From: Paenibacillus terrae
GTDB lineage: Bacteria; Bacillota; Bacilli; Paenibacillales; Paenibacillaceae
NCBI RefSeq assembly: GCF_000943545.1
Contig: NZ_JTHP01000042.1
Span: 1 to 56,518 of the forward strand
Direction: 5' to 3'
DNA length: 56,518 nucleotides
Below the pieces are notes generated by a model. The model did not search any database, had not been told where the DNA came from, and saw only the letters and a list, made by a program, of their open reading frames with translations. Of the stretch, positions 8,905 through 17,833 are shown one piece after another. Each line of letters begins with the position of its first letter. Within the stretch, counting starts at the first letter, position 1. Position numbers and translations under genes: made by a program.

Positions 8905-9939
8905 TTAAGGTCTAATTAATACTTTGAGTGCTTCACGGTTATTCATGGCGCGATAACCCTCTGGAACACCGTCCAGATCAACCGTTACGTCAAATACACG
9001 GCCAGGTTTAACTGCTCCGTCAAGAATGTCCGGTAATAATTCTTCCATATATGCACGCGTTGGCGCAGGGCCTCCCGTAAGCGTAATATTACGCCCGAAA
9101 AGACTTTCAAAGCCAACGGCAGCTTCATCATACTGCGGAACCCCAACACGACTGATAACTCCGCCGGACCGGACAATGCCAACACTCATATCGTAAGCAG
9201 GCTTCAGCCCGACACATTCAAGAACGACATGTGTTCCTTCACCATTTGTCAGGTCCCGGACTTTCGCTACTCCTTCTTCTCCGCGTTCAGAAATAACATT
9301 TGTGGCGCCGAATTCAATACCCAGATCTGTCCGCTCTTTATGACGGCCCATAAGAATGATTTTCTTGGCGCCGAGTTTCTTTGCTGACAGAACAGCAAGA
9401 AGGCCAACAGCTCCATCACCAATAACTGTTACAGTCGTATCCTCATTCACTCGACCCATTACCGCCGCATGATAACCAGTGCCGTAGACGTCAGATAATG
9501 TTAACAGGGACGGCAATAAAGGGGAGTCTTCATCAATTTCGTCAGGCAACTTGAACATGCTTCCTTGTGCTTGAGGAACTCGAACAAATTCCGCTTGGCA
9601 GCCAGTCATAAAGCCCCCATGCTCACAAGAAGTCATCAATCCTTCTTGACAAAACGGACATGTGTTATCTCCATAAGCAAAAGGAACGACGACCAAATCG
9701 CCTTTCTTGAAACCAGAAACGTCTGAACCCATTTCTTCAATTTTTCCAATCACTTCATGCCCCATTGCTTCACCTTCGCCATGCTCATGAGGATGCATGC
9801 TGCGATAAGGATGCAGATCGCTTCCACAAACGCAGGCAGCGACCACTTTCAAAATGACATCCGTTTGTTCTAGCAATCTCGGAACGGGCAATTCTTCTAC
9901 GCGCACATCACCTGCAGCGTACATAATATTTGCTTTCAT
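8905..9939 (-). CDS. Zinc-dependent alcohol dehydrogenase (threonine-dehydrogenase-like branch)
   Basis: A 344-residue medium-chain dehydrogenase. Catalytic zinc residues are Cys38 in CVCGSD and the His-Glu pair 61-62 in MGHE. The Rossmann loop is VIGDGAVGLLAV. The structural-zinc lobe keeps only three cysteines (94, 97, 105 in CPFCQEGLMTSC) where four are usual, which is seen in this branch. The start follows GGTGGAGAATTG. It is the third gene of a minus-strand series after two aldo/keto reductases, with gaps of 56 and 66 bases, and a strong inverted repeat follows it. Together the three look like an inducible carbonyl/alcohol detoxification operon; the substrate is unknown. Confidence 0.85.
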   Translation of the reverse strand: MKANIMYAAGDVRVEELPVPRLLEQTDVILKVVAACVCGSDLHPYRSMHPHEHGEGEAMGHEVIGKIEEMGSDVSGFKKGDLVVVPFAYGDNTCPFCQEGLMTSCEHGGFMTGCQAEFVRVPQAQGSMFKLPDEIDEDSPLLPSLLTLSDVYGTGYHAAVMGRVNEDTTVTVIGDGAVGLLAVLSAKKLGAKKIILMGRHKERTDLGIEFGATNVISERGEEGVAKVRDLTNGEGTHVVLECVGLKPAYDMSVGIVRSGGVISRVGVPQYDEAAVGFESLFGRNITLTGGPAPTRAYMEELLPDILDGAVKPGRVFDVTVDLDGVPEGYRAMNNREALKVLIRP

Positions 9940-10005
9940 AACAATTCTCCACCTTTTATTAAAAAATTGCTTTACAGCGATCTTTTCTATTTCGTAATAG
10001 CTTGT

Positions 10006-10995
10006 TTATTTAGTGCGCCCGCCAAGGTATTCACCAGTTATTGTGAGTTGAGATAATGCCCCATTTATTCTGTTTAATTCCTCTGAAGAAAGGACGACTT
10101 CCGTTGCACCCGCGTTCTCGACCAAGCGTTCCGGTTTTCGGGTCCCTGGAATCGGCACGAGGTACGGTTTTTGAGCAAGCATCCATGCTAGCGAGATTTG
10201 TGCTGCGGTTGCTTCCTTTTCCTTCGCAAAGCGATTAATCAAATCGATCAGAGCTTGATTTGCATCCATGTTCTCTGGTTTAAACTGCGGTAAGAAACTT
10301 CTATAGTCGAGCCCTTTCTCTTCGCTGCTTTCAAAACGAGAGTTCTTATCATATTTTCCGGATAAATAACCGTTTGCCAATGGGCTAAAAGCAACAAAGC
10401 CAATTCCCAGTTCTTCTACCGTCGGGAAAGTATCCTCTTCCTTCTGGCGGCTCATCATGGAATATCTGCTTTGAACAGCGGTTACCGGGCATACAGCATG
10501 GGCTTTTCTAATTTCATCGGAATTCGCCTCCGACATTCCCCAATGTGTAATTTTTCCTTCCTTAATGAGCTCATCCATTATACCTGCAACTTCCTCCACA
10601 GGTACTTTTTTATCAACACGATGCTGGTAGTACAGATCAATATGATCTGTTCTCAACCGTCTGAGGGAACCTTCCACTGCTTTGCGGATGGTAGCTGGTC
10701 TGCTGTCCGTTAAGAGTGCACCGCTCTGGCCATGTTCAAAGTGAACTCCAAACTTGGTGGCAATCAATACTTCATTCCGAACCTCTTTTAATGCTTCACC
10801 CACCAGTTCCTCATTTTCATAGGGACCATACACTTCTGCGGTATCGAAAAATGTGATACCGAGATCCAAAGCTTGGTGAATCAGTTTGATCATTTCGGTT
10901 TTATCTGCTGCCGGACCGTAAGCATGACTCATACCCATGCAGCCGAGGCCGATGGCTGAAACCTCCAAGTCTTTACCAAGAATTCTTTTTTTCAT
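10006..10995 (-). CDS. Aldo/keto reductase (IolS/YhdN-like)
   Basis: A 329-residue NADP-dependent reductase of the AKR11/AKR13-like type. The tetrad is Asp51 and Tyr56 in FFDTAEVYGPY, Lys81 in IATKFG and His125 in YYQHRVD. The cofactor region at the C-terminus reads PIPGTRKPERLVENAGA. The start MKKRILGKDLEVSAIGLG follows GAGGAGGAACTTGGC. It is the middle gene of the three-gene series 11909-8905. It differs clearly from the YajO-like copies and is not part of the recent duplication. Confidence 0.88.
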   Translation of the reverse strand: MKKRILGKDLEVSAIGLGCMGMSHAYGPAADKTEMIKLIHQALDLGITFFDTAEVYGPYENEELVGEALKEVRNEVLIATKFGVHFEHGQSGALLTDSRPATIRKAVEGSLRRLRTDHIDLYYQHRVDKKVPVEEVAGIMDELIKEGKITHWGMSEANSDEIRKAHAVCPVTAVQSRYSMMSRQKEEDTFPTVEELGIGFVAFSPLANGYLSGKYDKNSRFESSEEKGLDYRSFLPQFKPENMDANQALIDLINRFAKEKEATAAQISLAWMLAQKPYLVPIPGTRKPERLVENAGATEVVLSSEELNRINGALSQLTITGEYLGGRTK

Positions 10996-11051
10996 GCCAA
11001 GTTCCTCCTCTCTTCCTGAAACAGCCTTCTTTCCGTTATGAAACCTTATAC

Positions 11052-11909
11052 TTATTCCAAACCTTTTTTTCCGTAATCGGTTAAAAACTCTACAGTTTGC
11101 GGATCATAGTGGGAGAAAAATGCACTTTCTCCTGTATCCAGTACAGCTATTTTTTCCATATCCTCTGTCGTCAGTTTAAAATCAAATACGTTGAAGTTTT
11201 CTTCCATTCTATTTTTATTCACCGTTTTTGGAATCACCACCACGCCTCTCTGAATCAAGAAACGTAAAGCAACTTGGGCAATAGATTTGTTATATTGATC
11301 GCCCACTTCCTGTAAGGTTGCGTTGGAAAACAAATCGTTTTTTCCTTCTGCAAATGGACCCCAGGATTCGATCTGCGTGTTATATTTCTTCATAATTTCA
11401 TGTGCTTTTACCTGCTGGTTGAAGACATGTGTTTCCACTTGGTTGACAGCCGGAACCACTTCACTAAACTGAACAAGGTCGATATATCTGTCCGGGTAGA
11501 AGTTGCTTACCCCGATCGCTTTGATTTTACCTACCTTATAGAGTTCTTCCATCGCACGATACGTACCATAATAATCATTAAATGGCTGATGGATGAGAAG
11601 TAAATCCAGATAATCCAGTTGAAGTTTTCTCAGTGATTCCTCAATAGAGGCTTTGGCTTTTTCATATCCTGCATTGGAAATCCAAACTTTAGTAGTGATG
11701 AATAACTCTTCTCTGGCTACTCCACTTTTCTTGATGGCACGACCTACAGCTTCTTCATTTTGGTAAGCCTGTGCAGTATCGATGGAACGATAGCCTGTAT
11801 TTATAGCATCAAGTACGCATCTTTCGCATTCAGCTTGATCGGAAATTTGGTAAACGCCATAGCCTAAAATAGGCATCTTTACTCCGTTATTTAAAGTTAC
11901 ATATTCCAT
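11052..11909 (-). CDS. Aldo/keto reductase of the 2,5-diketogluconate reductase/YvgN type
   Basis: A 285-residue AKR5-type reductase. The tetrad is Asp44 and Tyr49 in SIDTAQAYQNE, Lys74 in TTKVW and His107 in LLIHQPF. The C-terminal cofactor signature VVIPKTVNKNRMEEN is present. Relatives in Bacillus (YvgN, YtbE) reduce methylglyoxal and other small aldehydes. The start MEYVTLNNGVKMP follows GAGGAGGAATTG. It is the first gene of the probable operon running to 8905. Two inverted repeats lie upstream (11987-12010 and 12095-12116) and could be operators. Confidence 0.88.
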   Translation of the reverse strand: MEYVTLNNGVKMPILGYGVYQISDQAECERCVLDAINTGYRSIDTAQAYQNEEAVGRAIKKSGVAREELFITTKVWISNAGYEKAKASIEESLRKLQLDYLDLLLIHQPFNDYYGTYRAMEELYKVGKIKAIGVSNFYPDRYIDLVQFSEVVPAVNQVETHVFNQQVKAHEIMKKYNTQIESWGPFAEGKNDLFSNATLQEVGDQYNKSIAQVALRFLIQRGVVVIPKTVNKNRMEENFNVFDFKLTTEDMEKIAVLDTGESAFFSHYDPQTVEFLTDYGKKGLE

Positions 11910-11986
11910 TTCAATTCCTCCTCATTTTTAACTGCAGCAGATCTCCAATATTTGAAAGACGCCAACTCTATTCATCAAAAGTCAAA

Positions 11987-12010
11987 ATTAATGGATTTCA
12001 TTCCATTAAT
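11987..12010. promoter_or_regulatory. Inverted repeat, candidate operator upstream of the AKR/ADH operon
   Basis: ATTAATGGA-tttcat-TCCATTAAT, perfect 9-bp arms, 78 bases upstream of the reductase start at 11909. The size and symmetry suit a dimeric repressor such as MarR/HxlR or TetR. No regulator is assigned. Confidence 0.4.
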
Positions 12011-12094
12011 ATTCCACTGATAAAAATTATACCCTAATTCATAAAATATGAAATTATCAAAAAGACATAATTTGTATAATAATGAACAAATTCA

Positions 12095-12116
12095 GATGAA
12101 TATTCTATTATTCATC
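12095..12116. promoter_or_regulatory. Second inverted repeat upstream of the AKR/ADH operon
   Basis: GATGAATA-ttctat-TATTCATC, perfect 8-bp arms, about 190 bases upstream of the reductase start. It could be an operator or part of the upstream transcript's end. Function not known. Confidence 0.3.
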
Positions 12117-12190
12117 CCTTACTAAAAAAACAAACAGTCCGTTGTTAGGGACATTTGCAGTCAAAACTGCGTTTGAGAAAAATGGAAAAA

Positions 12191-12216
12191 TTAAAAGCCG
12201 CACTAACGGCTTTTAA
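12191..12216 (-). terminator. Terminator of the CMD-SDR-cupin transcript
   Basis: TTAAAAGCCG pairs with CGGCTTTTAA across a 6-base loop. On the minus strand the stem is followed by TTTTTCC. It lies about 160 bases after the cupin stop at 12377. Confidence 0.7.
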
Positions 12217-12376
12217 TAATCATTCGTTACTGAGCTCCCACTGCAACAGAATACCGAATTCAAGCGCTCTCTAAATGATTAGGGATTCAATGGTTAAATA
12301 AAATTGATTTGTTTTGTATAGTAATAACGTACAGATTTATTCGGAACGCATCGGATTAGACCTGAAGCGTTGATCT

Positions 12377-12775
12377 CTACAGTTTATCAAACCACTCATC
12401 ATCGACCGCTTCAAACCATTCTGTTTCTCCTGGAGTCATGGCCAGATGTACAAACCAACTCTCTTTAGTCGCACCATGCCAATGTTTCACGTTAGGTGGA
12501 ATATTGACCACATCACCCGTTTTGAGGAATCGGGCAAGTTTGCCTTCTTCCTGATACCAGCCTTTGCCGCCGGTGACTAACAGAACTTGCCCAACCTGAT
12601 GAGCGTGCCAATTATTGCGGGCCCCTGGAGCAAAGGTAACATTTCCGATCGCCGTATTAAGAGGCGCCGGATCTGTAAACACCATTTGCAGGTAGGCGTC
12701 ACCCGTAAAGTTTGCTTTAACCTTTTCTCCTAACGGAAAAATGGTACTGTTGCTAAGTTGTCCATTTTCCATCAT
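12377..12775 (-). CDS. Small cupin-domain protein
   Basis: A 132-residue single-domain cupin. Cupin motif 1 has two metal-type histidines in WHAHQVGQVLLVTGG, and motif 2 is GDVVNIPPNVKHWHGA with a further His. Such proteins bind a divalent metal. Close relatives are often annotated as (R)-mandelonitrile-lyase-like or as partners of carboxymuconolactone decarboxylases, but no reaction can be claimed here. It follows the SDR and CMD-family genes on the same strand (35-base gap), so the three probably form one transcript. The start follows AAAGAAGGAATC. Confidence 0.82.
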   Translation of the reverse strand: MMENGQLSNSTIFPLGEKVKANFTGDAYLQMVFTDPAPLNTAIGNVTFAPGARNNWHAHQVGQVLLVTGGKGWYQEEGKLARFLKTGDVVNIPPNVKHWHGATKESWFVHLAMTPGETEWFEAVDDEWFDKL

Positions 12776-12810
12776 TGATTCCTTCTTTCTGTCAAAGAGT
12801 CTAGAACCTT

Positions 12811-13657
12811 TTATTCTCCCGCAGGAAAATCAGTAGAAGCTGCCAGTTCAGTCTGCGTCTCGTAGTCGGCAACGCGGGCTTTAAGGGTCGAAATGGTATT
12901 TGTCAGCGCTTGAGAGCCGAGTACTAATCGCATCGGCGCTGGTTCTTGTTCCACACTCTCTATGATTCGGGACGCCATACGTACAGGGTCACCTGGAGCT
13001 AGTCCATTAGAAGCGTCCAGCATGTTCAAAAAGCCATGCGTCGGATTACCGTCGTACTCTGACATTAGATTCGCTACCTGTGCACTGCCATAGCGGAACT
13101 CGGTACGAGCACCGCCCGGCTCCACCAATGTAATACCGATGTTAAAAGGTGCGACCTCCTGAGCGACCGACTCACAAAATCCCTCAATGCCAAACTTAGT
13201 GGCATGGTACATCGAATTACCAGGGAAGGCCACCTGCCCACCATAGGAGGATATCTGAATAATGCGGCCACCACCCTGCTTACGCAGATGCGGCAGAGAT
13301 GACCGGATAAGCTGGATAGATCCTGTTAGATTGGTAGCGATGATGTGACCAACCTCGGCGTCAGAGAGTTCCTCGGCGGCCCCAAAAAGGCCATAGCCAG
13401 CGTTGCTTATGATAACGTCAATACGTCCAAATTTCTCAAAAGAGTCGTCGACAAGCTTATGAATAGCAGGAACATCGGGTAACATCTAAAATTTCGCATG
13501 CGAAGGTATCTGGATACTTCTCGATAAGGTCTGCGACCTTGCTTTTGTTGCGCACCGTTCCGATAACCTTATTCCCCTTCTCGAGCAGTTGTTTGGTCAT
13601 CTCATAACCAAACCCACTACTGACACCTGTAATAAGCCAAGTACGATGATTTTTCAT
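12811..13657 (-). pseudogene. Short-chain dehydrogenase/reductase, one frameshift
   Basis: A classical SDR of about 280 residues in two frames. The N-terminal part (13657-about 13480) has the TGVSSGFGYEM cofactor loop. The rest has NAGYGLFG, ISSYGG and the catalytic Tyr/Lys in YHATK. The conserved join ACEILDVT|DVPAIHK needs removal of one base in a GGG run at 13477-13479 (plus strand). The true start at 13657 follows GGAGGAAATTATT, an excellent site. With one base too many the product would be about 66 residues and dead. The homopolymer position makes a sequencing error possible. Confidence 0.82.
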
Positions 13658-13737
13658 AATAATTTCCTCCATGAAGTACATAATGTTTCCTGTTCAGGAG
13701 AGTTTTGTTCGCCTGATAAGAACAACGGAATCCTTTT

Positions 13738-14495
13738 TTATTCCGATTGTGCTGCTGCTTCATTCACACACCGAAGAGCATTCAGACTGCGCGGATAACC
13801 TATGAAAGGCAGGCATTGAGAGATAACCTTAATCAGGAACAGCTTATCATTTCCATGCCTCATATTAGCGGCAGCATGGCTGGTTAACTGAGGCTCACAT
13901 CCACCCTGGGCCATAAGAAAGCAGAATGTAATCATTTCTCTTTGTTTGTGGTCAAGCCCTTTTCGGGTATAGTAATCGCCAAAGCAGTTAGCTGCAAGCC
14001 AGCGATTGATGTCCTAATCTCTTCCGGACCTGATTTCCAGAATGGTTTCATACTTTCACCAAAAATATCGACTTGTGCTTGAATTCCTGCTTCCAAACGG
14101 TTTTCCTGGGTTGTAGTTGCCTGACACGGTAAAGGTAGTTCAACACCTTGTTCGTTCAATATCTCATTCGCTACATGCAGAAAGGGCAATACCCTTCCAA
14201 TGCCAAGGTAAGGTACGGACTGATAGACAATTTCCTTTGCTTCCACAGGCGTAACGCCAAAATTCAGTGCTGCTGGAAGCATAGCTTTAAACTCGTCAAT
14301 TCCTTGACACCCAATTAAAACGGACAAAATCGCCATCATACGTGTCCGATCATCCAAATCGTCTTGATTCACTACTTCATCAAACGCAAAGTTATCGAAT
14401 AATTCAATAAACTCCGGATCTGTTTCCAAAAACTTAGATTCATAGCCTGGAAACATTCTTTCATGATACTTTTGTGCTGCTTCCGTAATTCCCAT
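13738..14495 (-). pseudogene. Carboxymuconolactone-decarboxylase-family protein, one frameshift
   Basis: A two-domain CMD/AhpD-fold protein of about 250 residues. The first domain (14495-about 14015) has the helix around CQGIDEFKAMLPAAL. The second resumes in another frame as NRWLAANCFGDYYTRKGL and QREMITFCFLMAQGG, ending NEAAAQSE at 13738. The frame breaks near 14010-14015. Members act as decarboxylases or as peroxidase-like thiol proteins; the reaction here is unknown. The start follows AGGAGGGGAAAG. It is first in the transcript with the SDR and cupin genes, a combination common in Firmicute redox clusters. Confidence 0.78.
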
Positions 14496-14509
14496 TCTTT
14501 CCCCTCCTA

Positions 14510-14710
14510 TTGAAACTAGTAAGAAGCCGGTTTATCGCCTTCTGTGTTTGGTTTACTAATTCCCAACTACGACGAATATCCCATTCTTTTGATTCCGCTA
14601 TTTTAACAACCAAGGCAGCAATACTTTTCCGAGAAATCTCCGTACCTTTTTGTAAGATCGTTCACATCACCTTCAATTATACGTTCCCGGTTTGAGTTAT
14701 CTAAGTAGAT
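14510..14710 (-). pseudogene. Fossil of an atypical SDR (internal deletion)
   Basis: On the minus strand NSNRERIIEGDVND is followed directly by QKGTEISRKSIAALVVKIAES. In the intact gene at 3780 the matching pieces (DRIRVIEGDVMD and QKGELF..VSRKSVADLVVRLA) are about 100 residues apart. The scrap is therefore a relative with its N-terminus and middle removed. It sits beside the ADH fossil, the same order as SDR-ADH at 3780-5533. Confidence 0.7.
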
Positions 14711-14734
14711 GTATTCCTTCATCAAAATAAACGA

Positions 14735-15191
14735 TTACAATGTTGACATATCGATTACAAACCGATAACGCACATCACTGCTGAGGACGCGTTCATATGC
14801 CTCGTCAACTTGGTCAGCCCGAATGACCTCGATCATAGGGGCGATACCATGCTCAGCCGAAAAGTCGAGCATTTCTTGTGTTTCTCTGATACCGCCAACA
14901 TTTGATGCCGTAATACTCCGACGCCCAGCAAATAAGGAGAAAACATTATATTGATCTGGTTTATTTGGCAGACCAAGATTTACTAGTGCCCCGTCCACAT
15001 TAAGGATGGATAGAAAGGCATCAACGTCGATATTTGCAGACACTGTGTTTAAAATCAGATCAAATTGACCAGCCAACTCAGTGAACGTGGTGGGATCAGT
15101 GGTTACATACTATAGTAGTTTGTTCAAAGGATGCTTTTGGACTTGAAACACTTAGCACTTGAGTAGTTATGTTTTGATGATGGTTACACAT
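14735..15191 (-). pseudogene. Zinc alcohol dehydrogenase with its middle deleted
   Basis: A fossil paralogue of the ADH at 4484. It keeps its own start: ATG at 15191 after AAAGGGGTG, encoding about 27 residues that end PKASFEQTTI and match PKANAPFEKTMI of the intact gene. It then jumps out of frame to VTTDPTTFTELAGQFD, equivalent to residues about 228 onward, and continues to the normal end VRYRFVIDMSTL. Roughly 590 bases coding for both zinc sites and the first half of the Rossmann domain are gone. The TetR gene at 15584 is divergent from it and is probably its former regulator. Confidence 0.85.
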
Positions 15192-15583
15192 GTTATACAA
15201 CACCCCTTTCCTATAGAGTGAATGATTCGGACACGATTTTAGTCTCATCCTATTTGAAAATTAATATTCTCAATTACTTTATTGTTCTTATGTCTATTAT
15301 TATAATCTCCTTAAGATTATTTCCTATTGTTAATTTGAAGCGATTTGTACATTAATGAATAGAAATATAAAAATCGTTCATTATCTATTGCGTTTTCCGG
15401 ATATTAGCCTCTAGTTAAGTCGGTTTGGCTCCATTTCGTTTATACATTGTATTGATAAAATAATAAACATTTGTTTATAATTAAAAAAAAGTTCAGAAAA
15501 TAAATCGTTATTCGTTGTTATGAGTGTGTTAATTTACGAACCCTTATTATATTTAGATAACAAAAGAAAGTTCGGTGAGCCAA
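15192..15583. other. Divergent intergenic region between ADH fossil and TetR gene
   Basis: A 392-base AT-rich stretch without recognisable genes. It contains the palindrome at 15463-15480. It presumably held the promoters of both divergent genes. Confidence 0.5.
15463..15480. promoter_or_regulatory. Candidate TetR operator (shared motif, copy 2)
   Basis: ATAAACA-TT-TGTTTAT is a perfect 7-bp inverted repeat about 105 bases upstream of the TetR start, repeated with two changes at 8333-8350. Self-binding by the TetR protein is inferred from position and symmetry. Confidence 0.45.
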
Positions 15584-16132
15584 ATGTCTAAAGTCGATAG
15601 AAGAATCCTTAAAACACAGGAAGCATTAAAAACAGCAGTAATTGAACTAATGACTGAGAAAAATTTTGATGATATTACCATTCAAGATCTCTCAGATAAA
15701 GCAAATGTCAGCCGCGGAACGATTTATCTTCACTACATGGATAAATACGATTTGCTGGATAAACTAATTGAAACTCATATTAATGAACTCCGGGAAAGAT
15801 GTGAAGCAGCTGCCGATTTGGATTTTGTTACAGGATCCGTGATTTGGACAGAATATTTTGAGCGTAATTACGCATTTTTCTCCACGATGCTGGCAAGTAA
15901 AGGAGCACCTTTTTTCCGCAATCGGTTCCTGGAATTTCTTATTGAAGAGTTTCAGGATGAAGTGGATAATACTAAGGGGAAAAACGAAGGGTTAAATAAA
16001 GATCTTGTCGTTTATTTTCTGGCTTCTTCGTATGTGGGCGTAGTCGAATGGTGGTTTAGGAACGAAAGACCTGTAACCCATCTAGAATTAGCAGAACAGT
16101 TGGGAGCCTTGTTGGAAAGAATTTGTGAGTAG
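15584..16132 (+). CDS. TetR-family transcriptional regulator
   Basis: A repressor-type regulator of about 182 residues. The N-terminal helix-turn-helix reads ITIQDLSDKANVSRGTIYLHY, and the C-terminal ligand/dimer domain ends VGVVEWWFRNERPVTHLELAEQLG. The ATG at 15584 follows GGTGA with five-base spacing; a GTG three codons upstream is a less likely start. It is divergent from the ADH fossil. A second copy survives only as a tail at 6819-7011. It probably sensed a reactive carbonyl or similar compound and controlled the neighbouring redox genes; the ligand is unknown. Confidence 0.85.
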   Translation: MSKVDRRILKTQEALKTAVIELMTEKNFDDITIQDLSDKANVSRGTIYLHYMDKYDLLDKLIETHINELRERCEAAADLDFVTGSVIWTEYFERNYAFFSTMLASKGAPFFRNRFLEFLIEEFQDEVDNTKGKNEGLNKDLVVYFLASSYVGVVEWWFRNERPVTHLELAEQLGALLERICE

Positions 16133-16160
16133 GGATTAAACTTATAACTTCAATTTTGAA

Positions 16161-16199
16161 AAGGAAGGGCTAACTCTAGTAGGTGGCCCTTCCTTTTTT
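16161..16199 (+). terminator. Terminator of the TetR gene
   Basis: AAGGAAGGGC pairs with GCCCTTCCTT, followed by a T run, 29 bases after the stop codon. Confidence 0.85.
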
Positions 16200-16299
16200 A
16201 TAAATGATTACGGTAGATTTTAGTTTCAAAAGTTGCTGCACGACCTGACGTCAGCTTTTTGTAGCTTTGTAGTAGAATCCGCTGTTTATTCAGATTTAT

Positions 16300-16410
16300 C
16301 AGGCTTCCAGGGTCCATCACGTCACCTTCAAGCACTTGAACGCGGTCGGACGCCATATCCTTTAGTCTGCGTGCGTTACGCAGGAATAGTGTTAAATGAA
16401 CATTTCTTAT
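16300..16410 (-). pseudogene. Second SDR fossil fragment
   Basis: The minus strand encodes HLTLFLRNARRLKDMASD and RVQVLEGDVMDPGS, matching TLFLRNSRRMKNMESD and RIRVIEGDVMD of the intact SDR at 3780. Only about 37 residues remain, without start or end. It lies between the TetR gene and the cyclophilin-like gene. Confidence 0.7.
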
Positions 16411-16467
16411 TTTTATATTTCCTTTTCTTAATATCTTCTATGTCAATTTTAACGTAATACTTTTACA

Positions 16468-16836
16468 TTAAATATCCAATGCTTCAAGTATTACCTTTAC
16501 TGTATCTCCAGATGCGGCTAATGTAGAAATGATCTCTTCATTTACGTCTCCAAGATGGACAACTTCATAAGGTGCAATCTGTGCGTCGTCGAACAGTACT
16601 GTAAATGCACTCCAGCCATCATAGTAATAAAGGCCGCCTGCATAGGCATCTGATGTCATAGGCACACTTTTAATTGACGGTTTTTTTGGAAGTGAACTAT
16701 AGTATTCGTGTTGCGCATATCTGCGGAGTGTAAGTTCCATTGGTAACATTTTTAAAAGATCTTCTACAGTACGGTTATCGTTAAGTAATGCTGTAAAATG
16801 CTCATCATTTATAATCAACTTTAGTGACTTGGCCAT
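16468..16836 (-). CDS. Cyclophilin-like fold protein
   Basis: A 122-residue protein of the bacterial cyclophilin-like family (COG2164 type). Landmarks are the beta-rich core and SDAYAGGLYYYDGWSAFTVLF, followed by YEVVHLGDVNE. Peptidyl-prolyl isomerase activity is not established for this family and is not claimed. The start MAKSLKLIIND follows AAGGGGAG. It stands head to head with the truncated aldo/keto reductase at 16840-17760. Its ribosome binding site occupies the place where the reductase's N-terminal codons should be, so the junction is a recombination scar. Confidence 0.8.
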   Translation of the reverse strand: MAKSLKLIINDEHFTALLNDNRTVEDLLKMLPMELTLRRYAQHEYYSSLPKKPSIKSVPMTSDAYAGGLYYYDGWSAFTVLFDDAQIAPYEVVHLGDVNEEIISTLAASGDTVKVILEALDI

Positions 16837-16839
16837 TAT

Positions 16840-17760
16840 TTCTCCCCTTCAAATGCAGACGAAGAAACATCTAAAAAGATGTATAAACGTTCCCGTGAAG
16901 CAGGAATCAATTTTTTTGACACTGCCGATGTTTATGCTTTAGGCCGCTCTGAAGAAATTCTCGGCGATTGTATCGCGCATGAGCGAGACAACATCGTTTT
17001 AACGACAAAGGTGTTTTGGCCTACAAATGCTGACGTAAATGCCAGAGGCTTATCCCGCCGGCATATCCTGCAAGGGATTGAGGGTAGTCTCAGACGTCTT
17101 AAAACGGATTATATTGATTTTTATTTCGTTCATGACTTTGATCCGCGAACACCAATCGAGGAAACCCTGCGTGCATTGGATGATTTGCAGCGCCAAGGAA
17201 AGATCCTCTATCCTGCAGTCAGCAATTGGGCTGCTTGGCAGATCGCCAAAGCACTGGGGATCTCGGCCAAGGAACAGTTGGCCCGTTTTGAACTCATCCA
17301 GCCGATGTACAACCTGGTGAAACGGCAGGCTGAAGTCGAAATTTTACCACTCGCTGCTTCTGAACAAATTGGGGTCATTTCTTACAGTCCTCTTGGAGCT
17401 GGACTTCTTACAGGTAAATATGGGGTGAATAAACGTCCGGAGCAAGGCAGGTTAGTGGATGAAAAAAGATATACGGATCGCTATCTGGATGAAATAAACT
17501 ATGTCGTAGCAGATCGGTTTACCACCTATGCCGCAGAACGTGGAATCAAGGCAGCGACGCTGGCCGTTGCTTGGGCGATGTCTAATCCTGCCATTACGGC
17601 TCCTATTATTGGCGCGCGAAATCTGGAACAGCTCGAAGATTCACTTGATGCCGCCGATGTAGACATGACACCGGAATGGCGTGAGGAAATCTCTTCCCTT
17701 TCCATTACACCACAACCCGCAACCGACCGGGGTGAAACGCTTTTACCGAATTGGACTTAA
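16840..17760 (+). pseudogene. Aldo/keto reductase lacking its N-terminus
   Basis: Homology begins at about 16850 with NADEETSKKMYKRSREAG and runs to a normal end at 17760 (NWT). The tetrad is kept: FFDTADVYALG, LTTKVFW and FVHDFD. About 30 residues forming the first beta strand and hairpin are missing, and no start codon or binding site lies in front. The first in-frame ATG (16879, giving 293 residues) is internal. It may be silent, or make a truncated and unstable barrel. It resembles the Kv-beta/YajO type but is distinct from the two YajO-like copies. Confidence 0.78.
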
Positions 17761-17793
17761 TTTGTATGAGCTTCATCTTCTTGCTATAACTAA

Positions 17794-17833
17794 AACAGGC
17801 TGTCTCAGGGGTTAGTCTCAGAGACAGCCTGTT
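17794..17833 (+). terminator. Hairpin after the truncated reductase
   Basis: AACAGGCTGTCTC pairs perfectly with GAGACAGCCTGTT over 13 bp. No T tract follows on the plus strand, so terminator function is probable rather than certain. Confidence 0.55.
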
